Assembly (NCBI GenBank): GCA_036852015.1
Contig: JAANDG010000114.1
Coordinates: forward strand, 248,001 to 312,000
Direction: 5' to 3'
DNA from: Pelodera strongyloides
Lineage: Eukaryota; Nematoda; Chromadorea; Rhabditida; Rhabditidae
DNA length: 64,000 nucleotides
Within the stretch, counting starts at the first letter, position 1. Each line of letters starts with the position of its first letter. The notes beneath the pieces are model-generated. The model made no database searches. It saw only the letters and a program-made list of their open reading frames with translations, and had not been told where the DNA came from. The translations under genes were made by a program, and so were the position numbers. Of this stretch, positions 36,001 through 48,111 are shown piece by piece.

Positions 36001-37715
36001 GAAAGTTTGTGTCTTTAAAGTTCGTTGCTCTCTATTTCGTTAATTTTGTTTGCACTGCACTGTCTAGCTCACGTACATGTATGTAGGTGCGTATGCAATT
36101 AATGCAATTGCCCTGCGTCTTCACCATTAGGCGGCGCACACTCTTTGCAAAAGACCCAAAAGAAATAGTTCGAATCTAGTTGAGGCGCTGTGCTTTGTAC
36201 TTTTCATACTTACAATTAGATAAACGCCATATTTGCCTTGTTAAGCGTTGCTAAATAGAAGTATTGCTTCCAGCTAGTAACCAGTTGAAAAATTGAGTCC
36301 CCTTCGCAATGAGTGACATTTAATGAAAAAAATTTCCGTGATTCCGATGTAAATATGTTATTAAGTTCCAATTAAGTTACTCATAGAAATACGTTATTCA
36401 CTCCTCAAAACTCCAATGCCGGATATCTCAGGAAGCAGGTGCCGCGAAAACACCAGGGCAAACTACTTCTACTATAAAACCTCATTTCATTTTTTACGGA
36501 GACGCACTTGAACAAATATGCTATTAAGCAACGAGCTTTTTTGCAAGTGCGCGGTGGTCATTTCCTTTTTCTTCAATAAATTTAAACGTTTTTCTACGCC
36601 AGACGTCTTGAAGTAATTCAATTAACTGGCTCTTTAACACTGGCGTCGGCAACTGATTTTTCTTCCTTGTTCCCTATGCATCTCCACATTATTCCGACTT
36701 GCTTTTGAGTTCAAAGTCTAATGCGCTTCTCCGAGCTAATTAATGAAATAATCCTGAAAGCGTGTACTAGGTAGCCTTTGGACTCGTCTTTTGTTACAAG
36801 GAGTAAGGAAACGGTGTTGTCGCAGCGAATACACATTTTCAATGAATGTGCACTGATTAACATCTAGAGAATATTCATAAACATGAATTCAATGGGCTAG
36901 AGTCCTTCTCCAAACGTTATACACTGGTCTCATTGCCCTTTCAAGACTCCTCCTTTGCAGTTCAGTGTTCGTTCGCACTTATGTGTAGGCCGCCTAGATC
37001 GCTTAAAAGGAGGCGACTCTTCGCTCGTAAACATCGCGTTCTTAGATAATTGACCTGAACAAATCCCGGCTTCAAGCTACGTATTTTGGCCATTCTCTGT
37101 ATCACAACCCTTGAAGTCAAAGTAGATGTTTATTCTCCACTATTCACTACACCTGCGTCTCGCTCTGTTCTCAAATATATTTATGGACGTAATAAAATAA
37201 GAGTAAATCTTCCATTGTACTCTTTATACACAAGCATTGAGAAAGTCTAAACTCATTCACACAGCGCACCTGGCCAACGATTTCATTACGTTCTTGGTTT
37301 CGGCCTTCGATAGGTCAACGTGAGATATAAAACAGGCAATTTTCTCCAATGCCGCCTAAATTACTTCTTCAACGCAGCCATTGGGTTTGGGACGTAGCAA
37401 AAAGCGTCATTCTCGTGCATAAATTTTGCTGTGACCGGCAGCCAATTTTCTTTTTTAATTTCAAAATGTCACTCATTGTGGAGGAGAGTCATTCCAAGAG
37501 TTAATTCAATGGAAAGCAAATTAGCAGAGGAATATCGCAGATTCGCTTGCAACCCATTCTGAACATTATTTTACTTGCTCACTAACTGCAGATTAAAACA
37601 CCCATAACATTCGGTCATCTCGTCGTTAAATTCGAATACAGCTCAATACTATATTCAAGAGCCTTGAAGGCATTGAAAAGCCTTGAAAAGGCAATTATTT
37701 GAAAAGCAAAAGATC
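33062..37715. other. Intergenic, no gene seen
   Basis: 4.6 kb downstream of mec-2. It contains copies of the ATTACGAACA repeat (34277-34321 reversed, 34699-34730) and many short, splice-less open frames. The 159-codon frame at 35103-35582 has no typical exon ends or recognisable protein features, so I leave it out. Confidence 0.45.
34277..34321 (-). repeat. Dispersed ATTACGAACA repeat, reverse copy
   Basis: The reverse complement reads CATAACATTTATTACGAAAC, then ATAAAAATG...CAAGTTTTG. It matches 29755-29801 in inverted orientation 4.5 kb away. Confidence 0.7.
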
Positions 37716-37797
37716 TGACGAGAGTGGGATTCGAACCCACGCCTCCGGGGAGACTGGAGCCTAAATCCAGCGCCTTAGACCACTCGGCCATCTCGCC
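37716..37797 (-). tRNA. tRNA-Leu(UAG)
   Basis: 82 nt on the minus strand. The acceptor stem is GGCGAGA/TCTCGTC with discriminator A. The anticodon stem CTGGA/TCCAG frames the loop TTTAGGC, giving anticodon TAG (leucine, CUA codons). The T arm has GGTTCGAATCC and the long variable arm is typical of leucine tRNAs. It differs from the 29351 gene mainly in the anticodon arm. Confidence 0.93.
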
Positions 37798-39020
37798 ATG
37801 GTCCTGCGGTTTATTCAGTATTATTTCCTTCGGGCTGGGTTAAATGCCTCTGGAAACCTCATTTTATATCAACAAAAAAAATATTAGTTACTTGCAACGT
37901 TATATCCGAGCCGCACCTGTTTTAACTTCTAAATGAAGAACTAGGTTTTTGCCCGACATCCAGCCGCACAAATTGCTCTAATTATGTTTTTCGAAGTTGT
38001 CAAACTTATGCATTCTGCTGTGGTGTGGCCATTCCTGGTGTTTCTTTGGTTTCCTAATTCTTAACAAAAGCTTCAGCATTCAGCTTCCTAACAAAGGCAT
38101 TGTGACACGCATGCGATGCTTTGGAAGTAAGTCATTCTTCAGTCTCAACACACTCCCTGCTTTTCATCTTTCATTCATACACATCCATGAGTTACTCACA
38201 CTCTCTTTCATGTAAGCAGAATAAAAAAGTGAAATCAATTATTTGTACTCACAAGTTCCTAGTCGCCTACACAAATAGGATCATGTTTAATACATTAGGT
38301 TGTTTCATCCCAATACAAGCAGCCTAAGTTAGGCCCTATATATTCAGGATATACGCCTAGACCTGCCCAAATAAAGTGTATGTCATGCAACCAACTTTGT
38401 TTCTTTCTGTAATTGCTTTGAACGTACCCGAATATCCAAAATTTAGCGACGCATTATTAACTGTGAAGTTTTTGTTTGAAATGTAAAAATGCCATAAAAG
38501 AAGTCTTTTCTTTGAGGTCATCTCATTTGCTCTTTATTAATCCATCTTCTTCACTGAAGAGATTCGAAATGAGAAACGGGAAACAGTCACGGAATTGTTT
38601 CAGTCTGGCATGCTAAAAACAAATAATTACCAATGTCTTTTCCTCGGAAATCAATTATTAAAGTCACCAAGAAATGCAAATCGGCAGGCATTCTGAAGAC
38701 GAATTTTGGAATCACAGAGTTACAAAAAGTGCAAGCGATGCCGCTCTTTCCTTATTTGACGGCACATAGCGGCGAATATTTAAAACCAGCCGTTCGAAGA
38801 GCCCTACGGGCTCTTCTCCGACTGGAGTAATCGGCCTTCGGCCAATTGTTACACGCTGTTCAAAAAAAAAAATTTCTAAAAAGATAAAAAGGACTTTCAT
38901 TTACGTTTATGCGGAAACGTATAATTTGGTTCTGGACTTCAGCGTTTTTGCAAATCATGCAAATTTGCTATCGCACTTCTCTTCTCGTATAATATCTCCT
39001 ATAATATCCTCGCCCCATAA
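37798..39020. other. Intergenic with strong short hairpins
   Basis: No gene is called. Near 38797-38817 GAAGAGCCC faces GGGCTCTTC across a TAC loop, and near 38832-38843 GGCC faces GGCC across TTC. The frame at 38633-38830 ends in these hairpins and has no splice or protein support. Confidence 0.4.
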
Positions 39021-39103
39021 GCTAGCATAGCTCAACAGGTAGAGCGTTGGACTGGGAATCGAGCGATTGTGTGCTGCTGTGGGTTCGAATCCCGCCAGCG
39101 GCA
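39021..39103 (+). tRNA. tRNA-like sequence, probable pseudogene (apparent anticodon GGG)
   Basis: 83 nt with a good D arm (GCTC...GAGC) and T arm (GTGGG TTCGAAT CCCGC), and a long variable region. The anticodon stem TTGGA/TCGAG has one mismatch and frames CTGGGAA, giving apparent anticodon GGG (proline). The acceptor stem is poor: GCTAGCA does not pair well with CAGCGGC. A proline tRNA should not have a long variable arm. I therefore read it as a degenerate or unusual tRNA-like gene, perhaps related to nematode V-arm tRNAs. Confidence 0.5.
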
Positions 39104-39290
39104 AAGATTTTGTATGCTCTCTTTCGATTGTGAATAGAAAATTTTCTTTATGACAGGATTTCGTTATGTTCACACAAACAAAAAAGTAAACTCTTCTCCT
39201 TTATATAATAAGATAGGCTCTTTTTTTTGCTTCGCATTTTATTCATGCATAGATTTGCTTGTCAACACAGACATTACATACGCATTTCAG

Positions 39291-40780
39291 CAAATGGCTC
39301 TAATTTATGCAAATGCTGTAAATAAACGTATTCATGGAGCTCAGCCTTGTCGTAAAAAGAGCGCGGATTGTGCGCAGCGAAGTCCCAGCTCTCATCGCTT
39401 GACGAGCCGCGATTCAACACCACGAAAGAAGTAAGTTCAGCATGAAATACTTGCCGTACAGTTTATTTATACGAATATACCTGAAGTTGTACCGTGGTTT
39501 ACGTGTTTCTTTTTTTCCTTATTTGGATAGCATAACTTCATTTCCACATTGATTTGTTGTGGTGATTTCCGATTATCCCAAAATATGTGGTATTTCCCAC
39601 GAGTTTAAAAAAGTCGTGTTGTCTGCAGTACATCTATCCCAGAGTTTCTTTATTCCTTTTCCTGCTTGCACGAACTTTTTTCGCTGTCCTTTAGAAGATG
39701 TGGTGCATCATTCTCTCTGTCAGCAAGGTCTTCTTTCTGTTCACATCAAACACGATTGGAATCTGAGCTAAAAAGACCAGTTCATAGATCGCGGACCAGG
39801 TATTATTCACATATTTTTGAAGCAGACCTGACACAGTAACGAGGTTTGTTTCTAAAGCATTGTTATGGAGAAACGAATATTTTCCCTTTTACTTCGTTTT
39901 CCAGTATGTTTTTGGTTTATTTATTTCCACAGTTTATACCTTTTTTTCCTTGTGGTATAGTGAGACTTTTTATTTGCAGCGCGGCCGATCTTCTGACCAA
40001 ACTAGAAGATGGCCATGCAATCACATCGAGAAAAATCTCCACACCAGTAATGAGTCAATCAGCGACTACTGATGCGATTTCCCAAAATAAAGACTGCAAA
40101 TGTGGAGAGAGTGATCGACTTCTAGCAAAGAGAAGCCTACCGCCGGTATGTTTTTTTTTGCATTATATTTTTGTTAGATCTGTTGGAAAATAAGGTTTCA
40201 CGAGCAGACTGGCCACAGGACGGTTTAAAGCTGTCAGTCATTCTGGCGTGATCTACAACCGCCCGTCATCACCGGTTCTGCTTATTCGGTTGACCGGGTG
40301 TACTTTGTCTTTATCTTTTAACTGAAGTAAAGTCAATAAGCCTTCGTGAAATAAAAAGTTGTTTGTAACAGATGCCTGCATCGGCTAGGGCTCGATTCCA
40401 AGAGAGCGATAGTGAGGAATCGACGCTAATGAAGAAAAACAGCGATGAAGACACATTGAGAAAGAAGTCGCATCACAAAAATCACATCAACAAGAACAGT
40501 GATAGTGATCTGAGTGATGAGGACAGCCACCACAGGTAGATATTAAATTTTAACATAATGGTCGTAGATGCTATAGATGAACTGAATGACCCTGAATAAC
40601 AAATACACATATGATCAATTTTCCTAGTCACAAAAAAAAAAGAAGCATGATAAAGTGTAGGTATTAATCATGAAACTGGAAACATATACAGCAGCATTTT
40701 CGTAAAAAATTGTTTTCAGAAAGCACAAGGAGAGCATGTTTGAAAAGGTGAAACGCAAAATTAGCACAATGAAAATATGA
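39291..40780 (+). CDS. Unrecognised small basic, serine-rich protein (four exons)
   Basis: Exons 39291-39430, 39980-40145, 40372-40535 and 40720-40780 join in matching phases and end in TGA. With the ATG at 39294 the protein has about 175 residues. It contains CRKKSADCAQRSPSSHRLTS, AADLLTKLEDGHAITSRK, MSQSATTDAISQNKDCKCGE, then an acidic-basic stretch FQESDSEESTLMKKNSDEDT, KSHHKNH..NKNSDSDLSDED, and ends KHKESMFEKVKRKISTMKI. No domain, signal or membrane segment is seen; it looks disordered. The acceptor CGCATTTCAG lies three bases before the first ATG, which fits either SL trans-splicing or an internal exon of a longer gene. It could be a 3' part of the mec-2 locus, but nothing shows this. 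Splicing signals are good, so coding is likely. Confidence 0.7.
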
Positions 40781-42032
40781 GAAGCGACTACACTGAATCA
40801 AATTCGGATCTCAGATGCTGCTGACGCATCACTAAAATAATTTTCTTTTCGTCTTCGTCTTCGTACCTTAAAGTCTGCTTGTCTCGCATTTATCTTCAAA
40901 ATATTTGTCTGTTTGTGGAAACAAAAAGTAGGTCCATTCCTTTTCAGTCATAAATGTACGATACACTGTCTCCAGATCTTCCTTAACGCAGAAAACGGGA
41001 ACTATTGCAATCCATTATCAATGAATGATTTTTCTTCATTTCCTATATCATTTTGTTGAATTCGTGCTTTTCGTTTTAATTTTGTGCAACAATTGTAATA
41101 ATCTACGTCGTCAACAGTACTTCACATAGTATTTACCACATTATACTAATTGTATGATTTGACCTTTCAAGTGTCATGTCGAGCTTTATCTCAATGCTTT
41201 CCTTACTTCTCTACTTCAGGCGTACACAATAAACTGTTTCAGATTGTTTTACAATAAACCCGTTTGAACCAAATTCGAACTGAGCGTGGTACATAAACAT
41301 AAGTTAGATATGGTATCGTGTTTCTTCACGGAATACCTTGTTTCAAGGAAATTCAAAAAATGACCCTTTTCAATCTTATTGTTTTTGTGCCGTGTAACTA
41401 GGGCAATGCTTCACCTTTCCAGAATCTTTATTAGACAACAAAGGATCAAAAGACTAACATAATCGACAAATAAAGTACAGCATAGCTTGAGAAAACAAGA
41501 GTAAAGCATACGCCCTGAAATGCAGCGCATAAATTCTTTCATAAGCATTATGCCGTTATTTGCGTAATACTTAACCAATGGAACGCTAAAAATTTTAATT
41601 TGACGACATGCACGTACGTCAAACATATTAGTAAATTATAGAGGAGAAAACATACTTCCCTGTATCCGGTATAGGTTATCCGGTTAAACAAAATGAAGTG
41701 CTTTGAAAGCATCGAGATGTAAACGAATTGAATAAATACTGTAAGAGTTAGAAATTCTATTTTCCAAGAGCAAAGACTTTTCTCTAAATCTCATTTGCGT
41801 TTAGATAGGGAAGTGTTAACTTATTATTGTTAAAAGACACAGCTGCCTTGAGTTAATAAATTAATAATAACGAAACAATAATAACGTTTTATCTACTGTT
41901 AGAAAAAAAGTATGGAGAGAATGATCGTTTTTGAGTAGCGCGTTAAAACCACAAGTGAGTAAGAAGGGCCAACGGGAGCTGGTTTGAAGTTGAACATCAA
42001 TAAATACTTATACCGAGTAAGGGTTTGAACTA
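40781..42032. other. Intergenic, no gene seen
   Basis: 1.25 kb between the small basic gene and the 3' end of the minus-strand transporter. It probably contains both 3' UTRs, since the genes converge. Confidence 0.5.
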
Positions 42033-45000
42033 TTAGGCGTTGAGTGGCTGGGTTGCGTTATTCACATTAGGGAGCGAGATCTTGCCGTCCTTCTCGACCA
42101 TCTCCTTTTCCTATAAGATAGTATTTGTATGTACTTTATAATGTAGCTTATTAATGGAATATATCGAAACTCGAAACACACAAAACAAGTGCATACCCTA
42201 CGACGAACACCCTTCACAAATATTCACAAAGGGGTCACTTCACCACACAATTTCGCTCAAAGAATTATACTTGCAATGAAATGGAATGAGACTGAGTTGG
42301 GATTTTTAACGGAGTTTTAGAATAGACTTTGAGACTACTGACCTTATCCTGCTTGGCTCTGTTCTCCTTCTCGGCTTCGATACGCTTGTAGACGGGTTTG
42401 AAGAAGATGACCAACAAGAAGACGAGGAGTCCGGCAATACAAGAGAACACCATGATAGAATGGGTGGCGTCATGCGGCTCATTGGCGGTGTCTTCGGGAC
42501 TTGTGCGGCACACCTTGAAGAAAATCAGAAAATTTTCTTTTTTATTTCGCTCAGTACTTTTTTGTATCATTTTTTTACATCATGTATGCGCGCAATTATA
42601 CTTTTTGTAAAACTAAATTTGTTCCCATTTATAATGTTTGTAAATATAACTCAGCTAACCTGTACTTCCATGCGATCCTCGTCAAGAGGGCGCATAAGCA
42701 ACTTCATAATAACCACGTAGATAACGGCTTGTACCTAAAAGACGCAAGATTACAATCGGAGCAAAATAACACCAGATTCTTCTGCAAGCGTTGGCTGTGG
42801 TTGTGGGACAGAATAAAACATTAAATACTCGTTTGCAACTGTAGTCGAAAAGTGCAATAAATTTTGTTTTGACGCTTTTTCTGATGACTGTTCTTTATTC
42901 TACTTTTCGATTAGCAATAAAATGACAGGATTTTACCTGTCCTCCGAGAACAATCAGACCAGTCGAGGTCTCCTCCGATACTGGATAAGTACACTCCGCT
43001 GACAATTCCAGGCCAACGGGATACGTAGCCAGTCCAAGAACACCGAAGAGGAAGCACATTGGGGCGATCAGGTAGACGAGGTCCGGTCGCAGGGTGAACT
43101 GAAGGAAGATGAGGCCGAAGATCACAGCCAGGGCCTAAAGATGAAAATTGTATTGTAAGAATTGAATTTTCCATTAAATATCATTAATGCAATATATACC
43201 ACCATCGAAATCAGTACAAAACGATCCACTTACTAATGATGTTTATTGGATGATGTTTGTAAATCACATAAGCTTAAAGCGCCGCATCACACCAAATTAC
43301 AAAAGGAAAAAAAAGTCATGTTTGGTTGTAAAGATTGTCCAGAAGAAATGCAAACTTATGTCCTTACCATTGCCACTTTGATTGTCTCCTCATAACGCTT
43401 CGTCTTGTCGACAATGATGCCTAAAACATATATTTTGTTCCTGGATATAATGATGATTTTAGAATAACAAAGGACAAAAGGAAGAAAAACTAACCAGATG
43501 CAGTGGCACCGAATACTCCTCCGATAATCATTAGAGCGGCACAGAGACCAGAGAACTGGTTGGAGTATCCAGAGGGGCAGAGAAGAGTCTGAAACAGTGC
43601 ATAATTCAACAAAATGATTATTGATACGAACAGAAAGATTTTAAGTAAATGAGGCAACCAAGATGACCTGCTTGCAAATGACCCAACAAACAATCCATAC
43701 CTGCATGACAGTGTAAAGGCAGTTGAACATTCCAATTCCTCCTCCCATCACGATAAAGAGGATGATATACTGCAGTGAAGTGAGACAAGCCTTTAGTCCT
43801 AAAAGGGTTGCTCCATAATTGTTTGGAAAGGACTAGATGAAGATCTAATTCACAATCATCAATGTATGTCAATCCATGTAGTTTAAAAGTGAGCGACAAC
43901 CGTTTTTCTTTCATATTTACTAAAAGACATTGCAAACACTCAAGTAATTGCTTGCCTGGAAGGAACTCCATCTGTTGCTGTCCTGCAGTATAAGTAGGTG
44001 GAATCTTGGGTTCCGATCGAGTAACTGCGAATGTGGCGAGAAGCATAGCTGAAACCACAGTATACTGAATAAATATGTATATGCTCACTTTCAACAAATA
44101 CATATGTCGTTGTTTTCCATTTTGTTTCATCTATCATGCATACGATGCACTCATTTTTGCGGCAAGCAGACGGCTCATTTGAACAACTGATTGTGAACAA
44201 TCAGTTGTTATGCTTCTGCTGAATAAGCGAACAAAATAATTAACTTACCCAGCAATGAAGGGATGAATGTGAGAGCATTGAGGTATGGTACATGCTCTGG
44301 TGCTCGTACGAGAGAAGGCGAGATGATATTGGCGAGAAGAACTCCCAAAGGATTAGCCATCACTCCAATGGTTGTTGCCAAACCGCGTTGATTATCAGGG
44401 AACCAACTACCGGCTACCTGAAGAATTTCAAGCTTATTAGTTAAGCTTGTTTACTTAACTATGATTCATGCGCCTCATTGGCGGCACAATAGTATGTACT
44501 GGAGAAAGCGGAAAAATAAGGCGGGATGGCCGAGTGGTCTAAGGCGCTGGATTTAGGCTCCAGTCTCTCCGGAGGCGTGGGTTCAAATCCCACTTCCGTC
44601 AATATTTTTGCGCTAGGCAACAACATAGGTACAACAAAACACATACAGTACAACTATTATAGAAACATTTTGTCTCCAAAATGCTTACTTTTGTTGGGAG
44701 GAACATGATAAATGGGTAGGCAATAGCCGCAATAGCCTGTCCAGTGATTCCAACTGGAAAGCGATAGGCCATTGGAAGGAATGAAGATGCCAAACGAATA
44801 GCACCACCGATTCCATTAGTCCAACCTAAAATATACACAAAAGTTACTTCTTCAATACGAGGATACCGTTGGAATTATGGTTGTGCTATAGCGCAGCTTT
44901 CGCGTGAGGCTCTAATTTGAAGAACTGCAGCACACTACATCATAACGACACTACTCCCGCATGTATATATATATCAACATAAACGAAGAAACTCATAACA

Positions 45001-48000
45001 GTATTCAATATTTAAATTTAAGACAAAATCCTTACCAGCAATAAGAATAGAACTGCGAAGACCGAATCTCCGTCCAGCCCACATGGCAAAGCATCCAACA
45101 GGAATGGTGCAGATCATGTAAATCAAGGAGAACCTAAATGATAAAGATTAATTGTTCCGAAAAAATTTGTTTCCTGAGCATTTCGCTCGCAAAAGCCAAA
45201 ACCAGGTTCAAAAGTGCAAGCAACAAACCATTCGGCAGTGTCATTTCCGTAGTACATGTTCACAATGTTGGAGACCGGTGCAAAGGCAATCCAGGACATT
45301 GTATTCGTGTTGTTGAGAAGGGCAACACAAGCGAGAACCAACCAACGACGACGGTACACTCTAAACCAAATAGACATACTTTCTGGGAGCGTTTAAAATT
45401 TATATCCGTCTTATATGGCACGAACGCAACGCTAAATTATCCTTGTATGAATTGTTTGCAATATTTTGCAAAATTCGGAGTGACTTTTTGGCGACATTGT
45501 CTCGTTTACAAGCCACTTACTTAAGCTGTACTGGTGAATCATCTTCTTGCTGAGCATCTCCATCCTAAAGAACAATCATTAGATAATAGGAAAAAAAAAC
45601 TACCCAACTAACACTTCTAGTGTAATGCTAATTGTTTGTGCAAGGGGTAGCAAAAATGTTTGAAAAACACTACACATCAGCCGAATGTGGTTGTTTCCAA
45701 AGGAAAGGGATGCACCCAAAACGCAGTTCCAGAGCAGGCACAGCCAGCAGGCAAAAATAATTTATTTAATTTAAAATAGTCTATACTAATAAAAATACTA
45801 GCATTTACTTTAGCGAGCATATGCTTTCTCCCTGAAAGTTTACCAATAATGCATGCAATATGAAAAAGTGAAAAATAATCCAGTGGAGCCCACTCGATAT
45901 TTCTAAGCACTTCTCTACATACATTTGTTCGCACTACTACACAACAAACAAAGCTACTGTGAATAAACTGTAGAAGAAACTGTACCAGTGCACACGAAGT
46001 ATCGTCCTTTAAAAATACTTAATTAATTATTTAATTAAATATTATAATCTGAAGAATCGAATTTACGCAATTATATAATTATCCATTAGTTGCACATTAC
46101 ATAATTACATTTTCATAAATTTACGAAAACATAATTGAATCACCTTGCAACGAGATTCGAGTCCAACTTAAAAGATGCAGCTTAATTTTTACACGCTTCA
46201 CTGAACAATTAGTTCAATAAAAAATCGCGAACCTTTTTCAACTAATAAGACGTAGTATCGGTAAGATCTCTGTCTCAACGCCCAGTATATTTGAAAATTA
46301 GGACCAACCAATGCAAAGGTCAAAGATACTTCTTGCACGACATAGATACCTTATCAAAGTGATAATAAAACAAACATTTTTAACCATGAATGCGGGGCTT
46401 TCGCATGGACGGTACGGGTTATCCTCGGCCATTTGAACACAAAATACCTAATTACTGAAATGGGGATGAATAGGATAGTCAATCAATGTATTCGACAAAA
46501 TTCAGACGCAAAAGCGAGCAATAGATAAGATGCGGAAAGAGGCGGAGTAGAGAATTAGGTCCGATTGCTTTAAATATAACGCATTTGTAAAAAAAAATTT
46601 GAAAAAAAAAAATGTCGATGCACAGGGCAGGAGCGTAACAAATGAAAGAAGCTAGGCGCGAAATCGGTTTTACTCTGACTGCTAACTAAATAAAGAAAGA
46701 AGGGCGAGACGACGTTGTTTGATGACTATTTCGGTGCGCAAAAAATGTTGGATGACCATGGTCCTGAATTTCATAACAAATATCACGCCATGCTATGACT
46801 CATCCGGAATAGAACTTATTATGCAGTCGAAATCTGAGACATAAGACTAGCCGTGAGAGTCAAACGAATATGTAGAAAAAGGATTAAATCAGCAGGATGA
46901 ATAACATCTTTATTCTGATTAAAAGCTAAACGGTTTGAAGATAGAAAAAATCTTCAGATAATAGTATTGAAGGAAGGAATTATTCCAAAGTCTGACTAGA
47001 AATATATTCAAAGCTTTTTTTCGTTGGGGACTGAGTCATGCCCTTTAGAAATAACAATATGTACGAAAGGGATAGGAAAGAGAATGTTTGATCGAAATTG
47101 TTGTGTTAAGAAAAGAACAAACTAAAGGACAACGCTGAAAGAGCAGCACCGTTAATGTATTCATGTTAATATATTTGTTTCTTTTAAAAAGAAGTTAATA
47201 GGGTCGTCTTGAAGAGAATATGTTTTGTGAAGGTTAGCACAGGCGCATGACGTTGTGTTGTAAAGATTTAGAAAAGAGGAGAGCGAGCACACTGCATAGA
47301 ACAACTGTCCATTGCATGAAAGTTATGCAAAAGTCGAGAAGAGAATGTGCACATGGCCGCTATACTGTCAGTACCTCGTATTTAATTTATTTGCCCTGTC
47401 TTGCGTTTTCCATTCTATATACCATTATCTACTTATTCGAACGTAAAGCAGGCGGAAATAATGGTCTATAAGATCATTGTAACGTACAACCAAAATACTC
47501 TAAGATGATGATAAGGCGGCAGCAATTACACTTGCTTTATATTGCACCATCTAACATTCAAAGTATGTAAAGTCTGATTATTTAAATCAGCAAGGGACTG
47601 TATATTCAGATACAAATAAATGTATACACAACAAGTTTCAGGCAGCTCATATTGCAGTTCATAGTTTAGTACATAACACATATTATTTGAACAAAGGACC
47701 TGCCAATTTGCAACTAGCGATAACTGTGTTATCTTTTTTCAGTTATATTCTTTGAACCCATACCCAAATAGTTGAGAAAAAAAATGAGATGCAAGCAGCG
47801 CGAAAGCTACCAAATTCATTCGAAAGGGTGGCGCACAAAAAGGGCCTAATATAGAAATATGGTTAATTATACGAACTTTAAACACTATATAACTTTTCAA
47901 TGCAGTTAAAAGAATTAAGTGCAGTTGAACAATAACGCATGTTTGTTACAGAGTAAAACAACTAAATTCTCCGAGGTTGCTTAGCATCATTAGAACGAAG

Positions 48001-48111
48001 ACGGTGTAGGATAATTAAATAAATACAATTATGCTGAATATGACCCACCTTCAAGTTTTTGAGTTGAATGTCCTTCTCCACTATTGCCGGCTCCTGGACG
48101 TCGGCGGTCAT
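42033..48111 (-). CDS. Major facilitator transporter, FLVCR/SLC49 family (14 exons, 500 aa)
   Basis: Exons, 5' to 3': 48111-48049, 45564-45521, 45360-45229, 45133-45036, 44825-44689, 44417-44249, 44048-43956, 43798-43701, 43588-43495, 43420-43368, 43134-42937, 42734-42660, 42513-42343, 42110-42033. They total 1503 nt, all in phase. The N-terminus (MTADVQEPAIVEKDIQLKNL) is cytosolic. Then come VYRRRWLVLACVALLNNTNT, WIAFAPVSNIVNMYYG and GCFAMWAGRRFGLRSS, the loop motif typical of the superfamily. About twelve hydrophobic segments follow, ending FSCIAGLLVFLLVIFF and a charged tail. The NT.SWI.FAPV..IV..YYG pattern resembles FLVCR proteins, carriers for haem, choline or related solutes. It is close, as I recall, to C. 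elegans C09D4.1. The substrate cannot be told from sequence. A 2.5-kb first intron follows exon 1. The intron after the 44048-43956 exon starts with GC. A tRNA-Leu lies antisense in another intron. Confidence 0.93.
44520..44601 (+). tRNA. tRNA-Leu(UAG), inside an intron of the transporter
   Basis: 82 nt. The acceptor stem is GGCGGGA/TTCCGTC with two G-T pairs and discriminator A. CTGGA/TCCAG frames TTTAGGC, so the anticodon is TAG (leucine). The T arm reads GGTTCAAATCC. It lies between transporter exons 44689-44825 and 44249-44417, on the opposite strand. It shares the anticodon of the 37716 gene but differs in the acceptor stem. Confidence 0.92.
45565..48048. other. First intron of the transporter, no gene seen
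   Basis: 2.5 kb, A+T-rich, with no exon or RNA gene that I can support. Its position after a 21-codon first exon makes it a candidate site for enhancers, but no element is recognised. Confidence 0.45.

Noticed and set aside
38955..39173. Minus frame with AGFEPTAAHNRS
   Set aside because: The GFEPT string is the usual false peptide from translating a tRNA T arm (GGTTCGAATCC) backwards.
44459..44653. Minus frame with [13 protein letters not shown]
   Set aside because: It is an artefact of the tRNA-Leu gene at 44520-44601.
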